From NCBI RefSeq assembly GCF_004363005.1, contig NZ_SNYH01000002.1, forward strand, positions 496,001 to 560,000: a stretch of DNA of 64,000 nt, in the 5' to 3' direction. Under the pieces are notes generated by a model, which ran no database searches, was not told the DNA's origin, and saw nothing but the letters and a program-made list of their open reading frames with translations. A program made the translations under genes and the position numbers. Shown in pieces: positions 44,187 to 53,630 of this stretch (positions are counted from its first letter, which is position 1; each line of letters begins with the position of its first letter). This DNA comes from Tenacibaculum caenipelagi (GTDB lineage: Bacteria > Bacteroidota > Bacteroidia > Flavobacteriales > Flavobacteriaceae).

Positions 44187-46652
44187 CTACAATTTTATCC
44201 CCAAAACAACTCTGTTTTCATGCTTTCCATCAAAGGTAGAACGAGCAAAATCCACTCGGAATAAACGCCATTTTCCAAAACCAACATTATCTAATCCAAC
44301 AGCAAGTTCAGAGTATGGTTTGTTGTCTGGTGTAAATAATGCCTTAGCACTGGTAACTAAATGGAAGTTAAGTTTGTTTATTAAAGGGATTTTACTCAAT
44401 AAAGCACCTTTAAAATTGTATTCTCCATGTAATTCAACAAATTTATTGTTAGTACTTAATTGGTAGTAAGGAAGCATATAAAAATTATCTAAATAATTAC
44501 TTTTAGGAGCTATTAGTAATCGGTTTCCATTAAAATGGTTGTAATCCATAAACGGAATATCTTTTTGTTCTAAAAACAGTCCTCCTTTAGCTTTGTATTT
44601 AAATTCTCCCCAGTTACTTAAATTGATTTTTTGACGTAATTCAGAAAACACAAGATCTGAATTCCATTCTGTATTTCCAGAGCCAAAGTTCTTTTTATAT
44701 CCAATAAATAATGATGGATATTTATGACTAGAGATATTGTATTTTCCGTTAGGATATGATAAATATTTTTGTCCAAAATTTATGTTTGCTCCAAGAGAAA
44801 AAGTCCACATATGGTGTGGTGTAAATCCAGTGGTGAAATTGGAAGGTTCTTGTGGATTGTTAGAAGTATAATTTACATCATCTTTCGGAAACATTACATA
44901 ATTAGTAGTATTAAATAATGGTTTTCTGTCTGCAAATTCTAAAGAAGAGAACATACGTATTCCATTGGTTACTTCTCGTGAAAATGAAACTTTAGCAAAA
45001 GTTTTTTCATATATTTTAAGGTAATTCCTTTCAAAAAACACTGAGCTTACCGTATTCCAAAATTCAGAAATAGGTTGTTTTTCGTTGAATTGTGGTGTAG
45101 CGATTCCTCCAGAAATAGTTAAAACAGGTTTGCTGGTATTGTTCCATTGGTAACTAAAATTAGTTGTAGGACGTACTTTCTTCTCAGAAAAACCATAATT
45201 TATATCGGCACCGATACTAAATCGTTTTCCTTTTTTGTTTAGTAATTTACGATAGTTAATGCCTATAGTAGAATTCCAACCTTGTACAGTATTAAAGTTA
45301 AGGTTTTCAATAGGAGAAGAAGTGCTTAGTGACCATTTATTAAAAGAATCTTCGTAGGTGTATCCAAAAAGTACATCTAATGGTTTAAACTTGTTATTCT
45401 TCCTATCAATAGAATCTAAATATTTTTCAGATGTTCGAATGGTTTTAATACTATCTTTTAGTTTGTAATCTAATATCTCTTCAGAAGTTAAAGTAACGGG
45501 ACGAATAGTTTTCCAGTATACCGAATCTTTTTCAGTGGCATTTTCAGCAAATGAAAGTATTTCATTACTAAAAGTTTGCTTATTAAAGTTCGGAGTGAAA
45601 TTATAATTGGAATAGGCAGCAGAAAATCGACCATTAAAATTAAAACCAAACATTCCTGCTTTAAAGTCGATGGTTTGAGTTACAGGTACCCAAGCTTTAT
45701 TATTGGTAGAGAAATTATAATTTTGTTTAATATGCAAAGTATCTACCATTGGTAAACTTATTTGTGCTCCAGTAACGATAACATCGGCACCATAAATAGC
45801 CCAATCATCTTCAACTATATATATAAAACCGCTAAAAACACGATCGTTCTTTCTTTTAGGAAGCAGCTGAATTTTGTTAATTAGCTTTCCGTTTTTATCA
45901 TAAAAAACACCTGTTAGCTTGTAGTTGTAATAGCCAAAAGCACCATTAGCAATAGGGGAAATTACTTTAACATCAGCCAAATCAAAGGAATTTTCGTAAA
46001 AGTTAAAATTTACGTCTTCTGCTTGATTAAAACTAATTCCATTGTCTTGTCCACTAACTTTTGATGCAATGATATGTTCCTTAAAGTTTTGGGGCTTTTT
46101 TTGAAAAGCAATTTTTGATACTGTTTCAGAAAGATATACAACCCCACTTCTGGTTGAATCTAGTCCTCCTCCCATATCGCCAATATCTTGCCCTAAAAAT
46201 TTCTTTGGAAGATCTTTAACTTTAAATAATCCTCGAGAGTAGAAATCGGCGGTAAATTCTGCAAATTTATCGGTGTTTTTTGCTTTGTTAGCAATGGCAT
46301 TTCTGATAATTTTATTGGCGGGATTTTCTTCTGAATTAACAACGACTTCATCTAAAGTAACTTCCTCTTCATCTAATATTATATTTAGAGTGTATGGAAG
46401 AGATTCAACATTCACACTTTTTTTAACAGTTTTATAGCCCAACATCTGAAAAATTATAGTGTATTTACCAATTTTAGCAATGGGTAAATTGTAATCGCCA
46501 TTATTATTGGTAGTGGTGCCAGTAATGGTATTTTCTAAATATACACTTACTAGGGAAATTGGTTGGTTCTTGCTACTTGTAACCTTTCCTTTAATTTGAG
46601 AAAAGGTAATTGAAGAGTATGCTAAGAGTATAAGTGTAGTTATGTTTTTCAT
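44187..46652 (-). CDS. DUF5686 outer-membrane protein with carboxypeptidase-regulatory domain
   Basis: An 821-residue exported protein: signal peptide (~1-18), regulatory domain (~20-100: KVTSSKNQPISLVSVYLEN, NNGDYNLP, MLGYKTVKK), a middle region starting PANKIIRNAIANK and KDLPKKFLGQDIGDMGGGLD, and a C-terminal barrel ending NRVVLGIKL. This layout (regulatory domain plus DUF5686) is common in Bacteroidota and has no known transport role; it lacks a TonB plug. A TAAATTTG box (- strand, 46669-46676) lies 17 nt upstream of its ATG. Monocistronic or joined with moaD downstream. Confidence 0.85.
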   Translation of the reverse strand: MKNITTLILLAYSSITFSQIKGKVTSSKNQPISLVSVYLENTITGTTTNNNGDYNLPIAKIGKYTIIFQMLGYKTVKKSVNVESLPYTLNIILDEEEVTLDEVVVNSEENPANKIIRNAIANKAKNTDKFAEFTADFYSRGLFKVKDLPKKFLGQDIGDMGGGLDSTRSGVVYLSETVSKIAFQKKPQNFKEHIIASKVSGQDNGISFNQAEDVNFNFYENSFDLADVKVISPIANGAFGYYNYKLTGVFYDKNGKLINKIQLLPKRKNDRVFSGFIYIVEDDWAIYGADVIVTGAQISLPMVDTLHIKQNYNFSTNNKAWVPVTQTIDFKAGMFGFNFNGRFSAAYSNYNFTPNFNKQTFSNEILSFAENATEKDSVYWKTIRPVTLTSEEILDYKLKDSIKTIRTSEKYLDSIDRKNNKFKPLDVLFGYTYEDSFNKWSLSTSSPIENLNFNTVQGWNSTIGINYRKLLNKKGKRFSIGADINYGFSEKKVRPTTNFSYQWNNTSKPVLTISGGIATPQFNEKQPISEFWNTVSSVFFERNYLKIYEKTFAKVSFSREVTNGIRMFSSLEFADRKPLFNTTNYVMFPKDDVNYTSNNPQEPSNFTTGFTPHHMWTFSLGANINFGQKYLSYPNGKYNISSHKYPSLFIGYKKNFGSGNTEWNSDLVFSELRQKINLSNWGEFKYKAKGGLFLEQKDIPFMDYNHFNGNRLLIAPKSNYLDNFYMLPYYQLSTNNKFVELHGEYNFKGALLSKIPLINKLNFHLVTSAKALFTPDNKPYSELAVGLDNVGFGKWRLFRVDFARSTFDGKHENRVVLGIKL

Positions 46653-46780
46653 AGTTAGTTATTTGAAACAAATTTATAGAGTAAAAAAGAGTAAGGGTAT
46701 TTAAGAAGTGTTAAAAAATGTATTTAGACTAAATTTTAAATATTATTTTCACCGGAATTTTAAACTAATATAGATAAAAT

Positions 46781-47392
46781 ATGAAAAAGCAAGTATTATT
46801 GTTATTGGCTGTATGTACAATTTCATTTGGTTATGCTCAAAAAATGAAAGTCGTTAACGGAAATTTTGATTTTATTAAAGATCAAAAAGAAATTAATGTT
46901 GAATTCGTTTATGATAACATGAAGTTGTTTAAAAAGAATTTAACGAATGAAGAGTATATGGCTGAACGTTCTGCTAAATTAGAAGAGGATTCAAGAGGGA
47001 AAGGAGAAAGATGGAAAAAAAGTTGGATTGGAAGTAGAGAAATTATTTATGCGCCTAAGTTTTTAGAGTTAATGAATAGGTATTTAGAAAAAGATCATGG
47101 AGTTTATTTTGCTGAAAACTTAAAAGACGCAAAATATACATTGGTAGTGGAAACAGTATGGGTATATCCGGGATGGAATGCAGCTGTGATGAGACAACCT
47201 GCAAAAGTAAGTACGTTGTTAAAGTTTGTTGAAACTGCAAATAAAGACAATGTAGTGTTAGAAATAACAAGTAAAAATGCTCCTGGAAATAAGTTTGGAG
47301 GGACTTTTAGTAATGAAGATAGACTAGGAGAAGGATACGCTAAAACGGGTAAAAGCTTAGCGAAATTAGTGTTGAAAAAAGCTTTTAAATAA
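46781..47392 (+). CDS. Uncharacterised exported protein
   Basis: A 203-residue protein with a signal peptide (~1-19, FGYAQ) and no motif I can name. The mature part has KVVNGNFDFIKDQKEINVEF, a YTLVVETVWVYPGWNAAV segment and KVSTLLKFVE strands, suggesting a compact beta-rich periplasmic or surface domain. It stands alone between divergent DUF5686 and the terminator before the pigment cluster. Confidence 0.7.
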   Translation: MKKQVLLLLAVCTISFGYAQKMKVVNGNFDFIKDQKEINVEFVYDNMKLFKKNLTNEEYMAERSAKLEEDSRGKGERWKKSWIGSREIIYAPKFLELMNRYLEKDHGVYFAENLKDAKYTLVVETVWVYPGWNAAVMRQPAKVSTLLKFVETANKDNVVLEITSKNAPGNKFGGTFSNEDRLGEGYAKTGKSLAKLVLKKAFK

Positions 47393-47399
47393 TAGGAAT

Positions 47400-47431
47400 A
47401 AAAAATCGGAATCTTAAGATTCCGATTTTTT
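47400..47431. terminator. Bidirectional intrinsic terminator at the cluster border
   Basis: A perfect palindrome, AAAAATCGGAATCTT / AAGATTCCGATTTTT (47401-47430). It overlaps the last codons of the convergent oxidoreductase and lies 8 nt after the exported-protein stop. Confidence 0.9.
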
Positions 47432-48664
47432 TTGTTCATTTTCCATATCAATTAAATAAGCCAAGTTTTTAACTAATCGGTTGTGTTTTTTTACAAATGG
47501 ATTTTCTTTGTCCCACACATACCCCGCTAAAACAGCACAAATTTGTCGTTTAATTTCTGGGTTTTCTGGTTCGTGAAAAAATAGTTTTTGTAGGTTTCCA
47601 TTATACCATTCTTTCACATAAGTAGAAAACACATTAATACCATTTTTCATATAAGCTACATATTCTGTATCCCAATCTACCGTTGTGTTAGATAATTCTT
47701 TATATACAAGCTTAGCTGCTAATAAACCTGATTCAGTAGCAAAAGTAACTCCAGAGGAAAAAACAGGATCAAGAAATTCGGCACTGTTTCCTGTTATAAC
47801 AAACTTGTCTCCATACATTTTTGTAATAGAAGAAGCATAGTTGTTTATAGTTTTTGGCGGGAATAAAAATTGCTCGTTTTTAAATCTATCATGGTAATAC
47901 TTAGAGGTTTTTAGAAGGTTTTTCATTTTTTCTTCTCCTGTTTCGCCTTCTATAGAATTTATATACTCTGTTGTTCCTACAAAACCAATACTGGTAACTC
48001 CATTAGAAAAAGGGATTACCCAAAACCATGTTTTAGTATCTAAAATATCAAAAGTAATAATGGTGCCTTCTTCTCCTTTAGGTCTGTTAGTTTCTTTAAT
48101 ATGTGTAAAGATTGCCGAATGATTTGAGAGTTTTGAAGGTGTTTGTAATTTTAACAATCTAGGCAGTACTTTACCATAGCCACTGGCATCAATTATATAT
48201 TTTGCTTTTACTGTATGAGTTTTTCCTTCTTTTACGAGTGTGGTTTCGGTATGTTCGTCGTAAAAAGAAACGTTTATAACTTCAGTATTAAAAGAAATAT
48301 CTACTCCCTTTTTTTCTAATTCATCTGTTAGAGTCTTGTCAAAATCAGCTCTAGGTACTTGCCAAGTCCAGTTCCATCCCTCTGTAAATTTCTTGCTAAA
48401 ATCGAAATTACATACCTGATTATTTTTAATAAACCTTGCACCTCTTTTTATTTCAAAATTTTGCTTTTTTAGCGTTTCTAATAACCCCACTTCTTCAAAA
48501 TGCTCCATACATTTTGGAAGTAGGCTTTCTCCAATAACAAATCTTGGGAAAATTGCTTTCTCAACAATTTTTACATTTATTCCTTTTTTATGTAGGTAAG
48601 CTGCTGAAACACACCCAGATGGTCCTGACCCAATAATTAAAACATCAACATCTATGTTGTTCAT
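47414..48664 (-). CDS. FAD-dependent halogenase-like oxidoreductase of the flexirubin cluster
   Basis: A 416-residue flavoprotein: Rossmann motif GSGPSGCVSAAYL (12-24), GESLLP near 46, the second FAD segment GDKFVITGNSAEFLDPVFSSG near 285-305, and WFWVIPF near 213, matching the W-x-W-x-I-P motif used to recognise flavin-dependent halogenases. Related enzymes in this superfamily instead hydroxylate or reduce, so the reaction is open. In the pigment context it could chlorinate or hydroxylate the aryl head group. Chlorinated flexirubins are known. It is divergent from the ammonia-lyase gene with an 83-bp shared promoter region. Confidence 0.82.
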   Translation of the reverse strand: MNNIDVDVLIIGSGPSGCVSAAYLHKKGINVKIVEKAIFPRFVIGESLLPKCMEHFEEVGLLETLKKQNFEIKRGARFIKNNQVCNFDFSKKFTEGWNWTWQVPRADFDKTLTDELEKKGVDISFNTEVINVSFYDEHTETTLVKEGKTHTVKAKYIIDASGYGKVLPRLLKLQTPSKLSNHSAIFTHIKETNRPKGEEGTIITFDILDTKTWFWVIPFSNGVTSIGFVGTTEYINSIEGETGEEKMKNLLKTSKYYHDRFKNEQFLFPPKTINNYASSITKMYGDKFVITGNSAEFLDPVFSSGVTFATESGLLAAKLVYKELSNTTVDWDTEYVAYMKNGINVFSTYVKEWYNGNLQKLFFHEPENPEIKRQICAVLAGYVWDKENPFVKKHNRLVKNLAYLIDMENEQKKSES

Positions 48665-48674
48665 GGTAATATTA

Positions 48675-48682
48675 TATATTTG
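48675..48682 (+). promoter_or_regulatory. -7 box of the pigment operon
   Basis: TATATTTG matches TAnnTTTG, with TTG at 48657-48659 at a slightly short 15-nt spacing. It would give a ~60-nt leader before the ammonia-lyase ATG at 48748. Confidence 0.4.
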
Positions 48683-48747
48683 CAGTCAAAATAACTATAA
48701 TACTTTTAGTTATTAAAACAATATCTGCATAAAATAATAAATTGTAA

Positions 48748-50265
48748 ATGCTGGCATTAAAGAACGAATTGAAGCTAGAGGATTTTTATTCTATTGTTTT
48801 TGATAAAAATTCAGTGAAAGTTGACGAACAAGTTGTAGAAAGAGTTGAAGAGAGTTATAAATTTCTAAAAAGTTTTTCTGAAGATAAGGTTATATACGGG
48901 GTTAACACAGGTTTTGGACCGATGGCTCAGTACAAAATAGAAGATTCAGATAGAATTCAATTACAATATAATTTAATAAGAAGTCATTCTTCAGGAACAG
49001 GAACTCCTCTTGATGCTAAAAGTACTAAAGCAGCTATTTTAGCAAGGTTAAATACTTTAAGTTTAGGTCGTTCAGGAGTGCATCCTTCAGTAATTAGAGT
49101 AATGTCCGATTTAATTAACAAAGACATTATTCCTTTAATATATGAACACGGAGGTGTTGGAGCAAGTGGTGATTTAGTACAGTTGGCACATTTAGCTTTA
49201 GTACTGATTGGAGAAGGAGAAGTTTTTTATAAGGGAGAAAGAAAAGCTACAAAAGAAGTTTTTGAGCTTGAAAATATTCAGCCTATTGAGGTTAAGCTAC
49301 GAGAAGGATTGGCTTTAATGAATGGAACTTCTGTAATGACTGGTATTGGTATTGTAAATACCATTTATGCTAAAAAAGCTTTTGATTGGTCTGTTAAAGC
49401 TTCGTGTGCAATTAACGAAATTGTTAGTGCTTATAATGATCATTTTTCTGTTGAGTTGAATAATGCTAAAAGACATAAAGGTCAAATAAAAGTAGCAGAA
49501 AAAATGAGGGAATTACTTAGTGATAGTAATCTTATTAAAAAGCGCGAGGAGCATTTATACAACGGAGGAAATAAAGAAGAGGTATTTAAAGAAAAAGTAC
49601 AAGAATATTATTCGTTAAGATGTGTGCCTCAAATTTTAGGACCAGTTTACGACACTATTAATAATGTAGAAAGCGTGTTAATCGATGAAGTAAATTCCGC
49701 AAATGATAATCCTATAGTTGATGTAGAATCTAAAAATGTGTATCATGGAGGAAATTTTCATGGAGACTATGTGTCGTTAGAAATGGACAAGCTTAAAATT
49801 GCGATAACGAAAATGACCATGTTAGTTGAAAGACAATTAAATTATCTTTTAAATTCAAGGTTAAATGATATCTTAACTCCTTTCGTAAATTTAGGAAAGC
49901 TAGGGTTGAATTTCGGTATGCAAGGAGCGCAGTTTACAGCAACTTCAACTACTGCAGAGAGTCAAACACTTTCTAACCCTATGTATGTTCATAGTATTCC
50001 TAATAATAACGATAATCAAGATATTGTTAGCATGGGTACCAATGCGGCATTAATTACTAAAAAAATTGTTGACAATGCATTTGAGGTATTGAGTATCCAG
50101 TTGATTACCATAATTCAAGCGATTGAATATCTAAAAATTCAAGATAAATTATCATCATCAACCAAAAAACTATATGAAGAATTAAGAACGTTAGTTCCTG
50201 TTTTAGTTGAAGACGAAATAATGTATCCATACATACAAGAAGTGAAAGAGTTTTTGAAAAAATAG
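48748..50265 (+). CDS. Aromatic amino acid ammonia lyase (tyrosine ammonia-lyase-like)
   Basis: A 505-residue enzyme of the HAL/PAL/TAL family, with Ala139-Ser140-Gly141 forming the MIO electrophile in GGVGASGDLVQLAHL, the catalytic Tyr50 in YGVNTGFGP, and LIRSHSSGTG (76-85). It closely resembles the Flavobacterium johnsoniae lyase shown to be a selective tyrosine ammonia lyase. That enzyme also has the Ser-His pair usually read as a histidase sign. It would supply 4-coumarate, the starter of flexirubin polyene chains. First gene of the + strand pigment operon (next gene 5 nt on). A histidase is unlikely, since hut genes are absent. Confidence 0.9.
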   Translation: MLALKNELKLEDFYSIVFDKNSVKVDEQVVERVEESYKFLKSFSEDKVIYGVNTGFGPMAQYKIEDSDRIQLQYNLIRSHSSGTGTPLDAKSTKAAILARLNTLSLGRSGVHPSVIRVMSDLINKDIIPLIYEHGGVGASGDLVQLAHLALVLIGEGEVFYKGERKATKEVFELENIQPIEVKLREGLALMNGTSVMTGIGIVNTIYAKKAFDWSVKASCAINEIVSAYNDHFSVELNNAKRHKGQIKVAEKMRELLSDSNLIKKREEHLYNGGNKEEVFKEKVQEYYSLRCVPQILGPVYDTINNVESVLIDEVNSANDNPIVDVESKNVYHGGNFHGDYVSLEMDKLKIAITKMTMLVERQLNYLLNSRLNDILTPFVNLGKLGLNFGMQGAQFTATSTTAESQTLSNPMYVHSIPNNNDNQDIVSMGTNAALITKKIVDNAFEVLSIQLITIIQAIEYLKIQDKLSSSTKKLYEELRTLVPVLVEDEIMYPYIQEVKEFLKK

Positions 50266-50270
50266 ACTAT

Positions 50271-51401
50271 ATGATAAGAAAAATTACTTTTATTATTTTA
50301 CTACTTTCAATTATTACTTCTATTAAAGCACAGAGTCTAGCTTTAATACGAGAAGCAAAACGATTTGGTTATATAAATACTCAGGGAGAAGAAGTAATAG
50401 CTCCTCAATTCAAACATGCTAAAAGTTTTTCTGAAGGATATGCAGCAGCTTTTAAAGATGGAAAATGGGGATTTATTAATGCTGAAGGAAAATGGGTAAT
50501 TGAACCTCAATATGACAATGTAAAAAGTTTCAATTCTGGTTTAGCTTTAGTTTTTAAAAATAGAGTTTGGCATTACATTAACAAAAAAGGAGAAGTCTTA
50601 GAAATAAAAACTGCTACCGATAAATTTTACGATTTTAATAATGGAGTAGCTTTTATTAGAACAGGTAAGTTAGTTGGGTTGATAAACCCAAAAGGGGATG
50701 TTATAGTAAAACCCAAATATGAAATAATAAGAAGGTTCGAAAATGGATATGCCAAGATTCTTAAAAATAAAAAATGGGGAATTATAAATGTAAAGGGAGA
50801 AGAGCTTGTTAAACCTTTATATGATAAAATAGGAGACTACAATAAAAATAAAGTAACTTGGGGAGTTTTAAATAAAAAAACGGGTCTTATTAAAGAAGGA
50901 AATTTTAAAGCTCTTGAAGGTGTTTCTCGTATATGGGATTTTACTAATAAATCAGAATTTACTTACGCAGAAAGTAAGGGTAAAGTAGGATTTATTAATG
51001 TTGATGGGGAATGGGTTATTGCTCCACAATTTAAAAAAGCAAAAGCGTTTAATAACGGTTTAGCACCAGTGTATAACAAAGGTAAGTGGGGGTATATAAA
51101 TACGAAAGGAGAGCTAACAATTAACTGCCAATTTGCAGATGCAGAAGTGTTTTCTGAAAATGGCTTAGCACCTGTGAAAAAATTGAAATGGGGATTTATA
51201 AATAAGAATGGAGCAATGGTAACTCAATTCAAATACGAAATAACTCCAGGATTATCTTTCAAAAAACATATTAAAGGATTTATAAACGGTTTAGCAAGGG
51301 TTAAGATTAATGAAAAGTGGGGGTTTATAAAAGAAGATGGAAGCTTGTTAGGAGATAAAACATATCAAAATGCTGAATTGTTTGTAATAATAAAAGAATA
51401 G
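50271..51401 (+). CDS. WG-repeat protein inside the pigment operon
   Basis: A 376-residue protein with a signal peptide (~1-21, IKAQ) and about nine to ten tandem WG repeats of ~33 residues. Examples of unit starts are KWGFINAEGKWVIEPQY, KWGIINVKGEELVKP and KVGFINVDGEWVIAPQF. One central unit (about 205-240) is degenerate. WG repeats (KWG family) form beta-rich, probably exported, interaction scaffolds of unknown function. The gene is fixed in the operon by 5-nt and 2-nt gaps to its neighbours. No enzymatic role is visible. It might tether cluster proteins at the envelope; this is inference. Confidence 0.88.
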   Translation: MIRKITFIILLLSIITSIKAQSLALIREAKRFGYINTQGEEVIAPQFKHAKSFSEGYAAAFKDGKWGFINAEGKWVIEPQYDNVKSFNSGLALVFKNRVWHYINKKGEVLEIKTATDKFYDFNNGVAFIRTGKLVGLINPKGDVIVKPKYEIIRRFENGYAKILKNKKWGIINVKGEELVKPLYDKIGDYNKNKVTWGVLNKKTGLIKEGNFKALEGVSRIWDFTNKSEFTYAESKGKVGFINVDGEWVIAPQFKKAKAFNNGLAPVYNKGKWGYINTKGELTINCQFADAEVFSENGLAPVKKLKWGFINKNGAMVTQFKYEITPGLSFKKHIKGFINGLARVKINEKWGFIKEDGSLLGDKTYQNAELFVIIKE

Positions 51402-51403
51402 GT

Positions 51404-52150
51404 ATGAGTGAAAACACAAAAAAATGTGCCTTAATTACTGGAGGTTCTAGGGGTATAGGGAGAGCAATCTGTTTGCAATTGGCAAAAGATTTATCGTATC
51501 ATCTAATCATAAATTATAAAGGAAATAAAGCAGCAGCAGAAGAAACATTAAAGTTGGTTGAAGAAATAGGTGGTTCAGGAGAAATCATGCAATTTGATGT
51601 AGTTAATGAATCTGATGTAAAACAAAAGTTAGATGATTGGCATGCTAATAATGAGGGTGTTGTTATCGAGGTAATAGTTAATAATGCAGGTATTACTAAA
51701 GATATGCTTTTCATGTGGATGACTCAAAAGGACTGGGCACCAGTTATTGATACTAGTTTGCAAGGTTTTTTCAATGTAACGAATCACTTAATTCAGAAAT
51801 TATTGGTTAATAAGTACGGTAGAGTAATTAATTTGGTTTCAGTATCAGGATTAAAAGGTACACCAGGACAAACAAATTATTCAGCAGCTAAAGGAGCTGT
51901 TATTGGAGCCACAAAAGCATTAGCACAAGAAGTAGCTAAAAGAAATGTAACAGTAAATGCTGTTGCTCCAGGGTTTATAAAAACAGATATGACGGGTGAG
52001 TTGGATGAAAAGCAACTCAAAAAATTAATTCCGTCTAATAGATTTGGAGAAGCTGAAGAAGTAGCACATTTAGTGTCGTTCCTAGCATCTGATAAATCAT
52101 CTTATATAACAGGTGAGGTAATAAATATAAACGGAGGTATTTATTCATAA
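51404..52150 (+). CDS. 3-oxoacyl-ACP reductase (FabG-like SDR)
   Basis: A 248-residue short-chain dehydrogenase with GGSRGIG (13-19) for NADP(H), NNAG near 93-96, catalytic Ser near 146, Tyr159 and Lys163 (YSAAKG), and the C-terminal YITGEVININGGIY. It reduces the beta-keto group made by the ketosynthases in each polyene extension round. It lies between the WG-repeat gene and the first KS with 2-5-nt gaps. Confidence 0.93.
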   Translation: MSENTKKCALITGGSRGIGRAICLQLAKDLSYHLIINYKGNKAAAEETLKLVEEIGGSGEIMQFDVVNESDVKQKLDDWHANNEGVVIEVIVNNAGITKDMLFMWMTQKDWAPVIDTSLQGFFNVTNHLIQKLLVNKYGRVINLVSVSGLKGTPGQTNYSAAKGAVIGATKALAQEVAKRNVTVNAVAPGFIKTDMTGELDEKQLKKLIPSNRFGEAEEVAHLVSFLASDKSSYITGEVININGGIYS

Positions 52151-52155
52151 ATAAC

Positions 52156-53385
52156 ATGAGAAGAGTTGTAATAACAGGTATGGGTATATACTCTTGTATA
52201 GGTAAAAATTTACAAGAAGTTAAGGAATCTTTATATCAAGGAAAGTCGGGTATTGTGTACGACAAGAAGAGAGAAGAGCTAGGTTACCGATCTTGCTTAA
52301 CGGGTATGGTAGAAGAACCTAACTTAAAAAAAATGTTATCTAGAAGACAAAGAGTAAGTCTTGGTCAAGAGGGAGAATATGCATATTTAGCAACTATAGA
52401 AGCTTTAGAAAACGCTAAAATAGATGAAGCATTTTTAGCTAATAATGAAGTTGGAATTCTGTATGGAAACGATAGTACAGCAAAATCTGTTATAGAATCT
52501 GTAGATAAAATTAGAGAAAAAAGAGATACTACTTTAGTAGGTTCAGGAGCCATTTTTAAAGGGATGAATTCTTCGGTAACGATGAACCTATCAACGATTT
52601 TTAAACTTACAGGAATAAACTTTACTGTAAGTGCAGCTTGTGCTAGTGGTTCACATTCTATAGGTATGGCTTTTCAGTTAATTAAAAGCGGACTTCAAGA
52701 CTGTATTATTTGTGGGGGGGCTCAAGAAATTAATGAATTAACCATGGGAAGCTTTGATGGTTTAGGGGTTTTTTCAACATTAGCAGACACACCAGAAAAA
52801 GCATCGAGACCTTTTGATTCAAGTAGAGATGGATTAGTTCCTAGCGGAGGAGCCGCAACTTTAGTTGTAGAAAGTTATGAATCTGCAGTAAAAAGAGGAG
52901 CTCCTATTTTAGGTGAAATTTTGGGATATGGATTTTCTTCAAACGGAGAACATATTTCTACTCCAAATGTTCAAGGACCTTCTAGAGCAATGAAGAAGGC
53001 ATTAGAGCAAGCAGATCTTAAAGCAGAAGAAATAGATTATGTTAATGCTCATGCTACTTCCACTCCAGTAGGAGATGCTAATGAAGCTAAAGCCATTGTT
53101 GAGGTATTTGGAGAAAAAGGACCTTGTGTAAGTTCAACAAAATCTATGACAGGACATGAGTGTTGGATGGCAGGTGCAAGTGAAGTAATTTACTCAATGT
53201 TAATGATGCAACATTCTTTTGTAGCGCCAAATATAAATTTAGAAACACCAGATGAAGCAGCGTCTAAATTAAATTTAGTGACCAAAACAATTGATAAAAA
53301 AATAAATGTATTTTTGTCGAATTCTTTTGGATTTGGGGGGACAAATTCAGCTTTAATTATTAAAAAGACTAACAAAGATGGGTAA
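52156..53385 (+). CDS. Beta-ketoacyl-ACP synthase (KS, active-site complete)
   Basis: A 409-residue FabF-type condensing enzyme with the triad Cys162 (SAACASGSHSIG), His299 (NAHATSTPVGD) and His334 (STKSMTGHECW). The SRRQRVSLGQEG region is the dimer-side helix. It joins malonyl-ACP to the growing acyl chain in the aryl-polyene pathway. Its 3' end overlaps the ACP gene by 8 nt, so the KS and ACP are translationally coupled. Confidence 0.93.
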   Translation: MRRVVITGMGIYSCIGKNLQEVKESLYQGKSGIVYDKKREELGYRSCLTGMVEEPNLKKMLSRRQRVSLGQEGEYAYLATIEALENAKIDEAFLANNEVGILYGNDSTAKSVIESVDKIREKRDTTLVGSGAIFKGMNSSVTMNLSTIFKLTGINFTVSAACASGSHSIGMAFQLIKSGLQDCIICGGAQEINELTMGSFDGLGVFSTLADTPEKASRPFDSSRDGLVPSGGAATLVVESYESAVKRGAPILGEILGYGFSSNGEHISTPNVQGPSRAMKKALEQADLKAEEIDYVNAHATSTPVGDANEAKAIVEVFGEKGPCVSSTKSMTGHECWMAGASEVIYSMLMMQHSFVAPNINLETPDEAASKLNLVTKTIDKKINVFLSNSFGFGGTNSALIIKKTNKDG

Positions 53386-53620
53386 AGAAGAAATTATTGA
53401 GAAAATTAATGATTTTTTAATTGATGAGTTTGAAGTAGAAGCAGAAGATATACAACCTGAGGCTAACTTAAAAGACACGTTAGAATTAGATAGTTTAGAT
53501 TTTGTTGATTTAGTAGTAGCTATTGAGGCTAATTTTGGGGTTAAATTAGTAGGAGAAGATTTTGTTGGAATAACAACATTACAAGACTTTTACGATTTAA
53601 TAGAGAATAAAATAAGCTAA
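53378..53620 (+). CDS. Acyl carrier protein (first of two)
   Basis: An 80-residue acidic four-helix protein with the phosphopantetheine Ser39 in LELDSLDFVDL. It carries the polyene intermediates for the cluster enzymes. It overlaps the preceding KS by 8 nt and is followed after 10 nt by the acyltransferase. Confidence 0.93.
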   Translation: MGKEEIIEKINDFLIDEFEVEAEDIQPEANLKDTLELDSLDFVDLVVAIEANFGVKLVGEDFVGITTLQDFYDLIENKIS

Positions 53621-53630
53621 TAGCCTTGCT

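Noticed and set aside
48748..50265. Histidine ammonia lyase (hutH)
   Set aside because: The Ser-His pair would suggest it, but the sequence follows the F. johnsoniae tyrosine ammonia lyase, the gene is embedded among KS/ACP genes, and no hutU/hutI/hutG is present.
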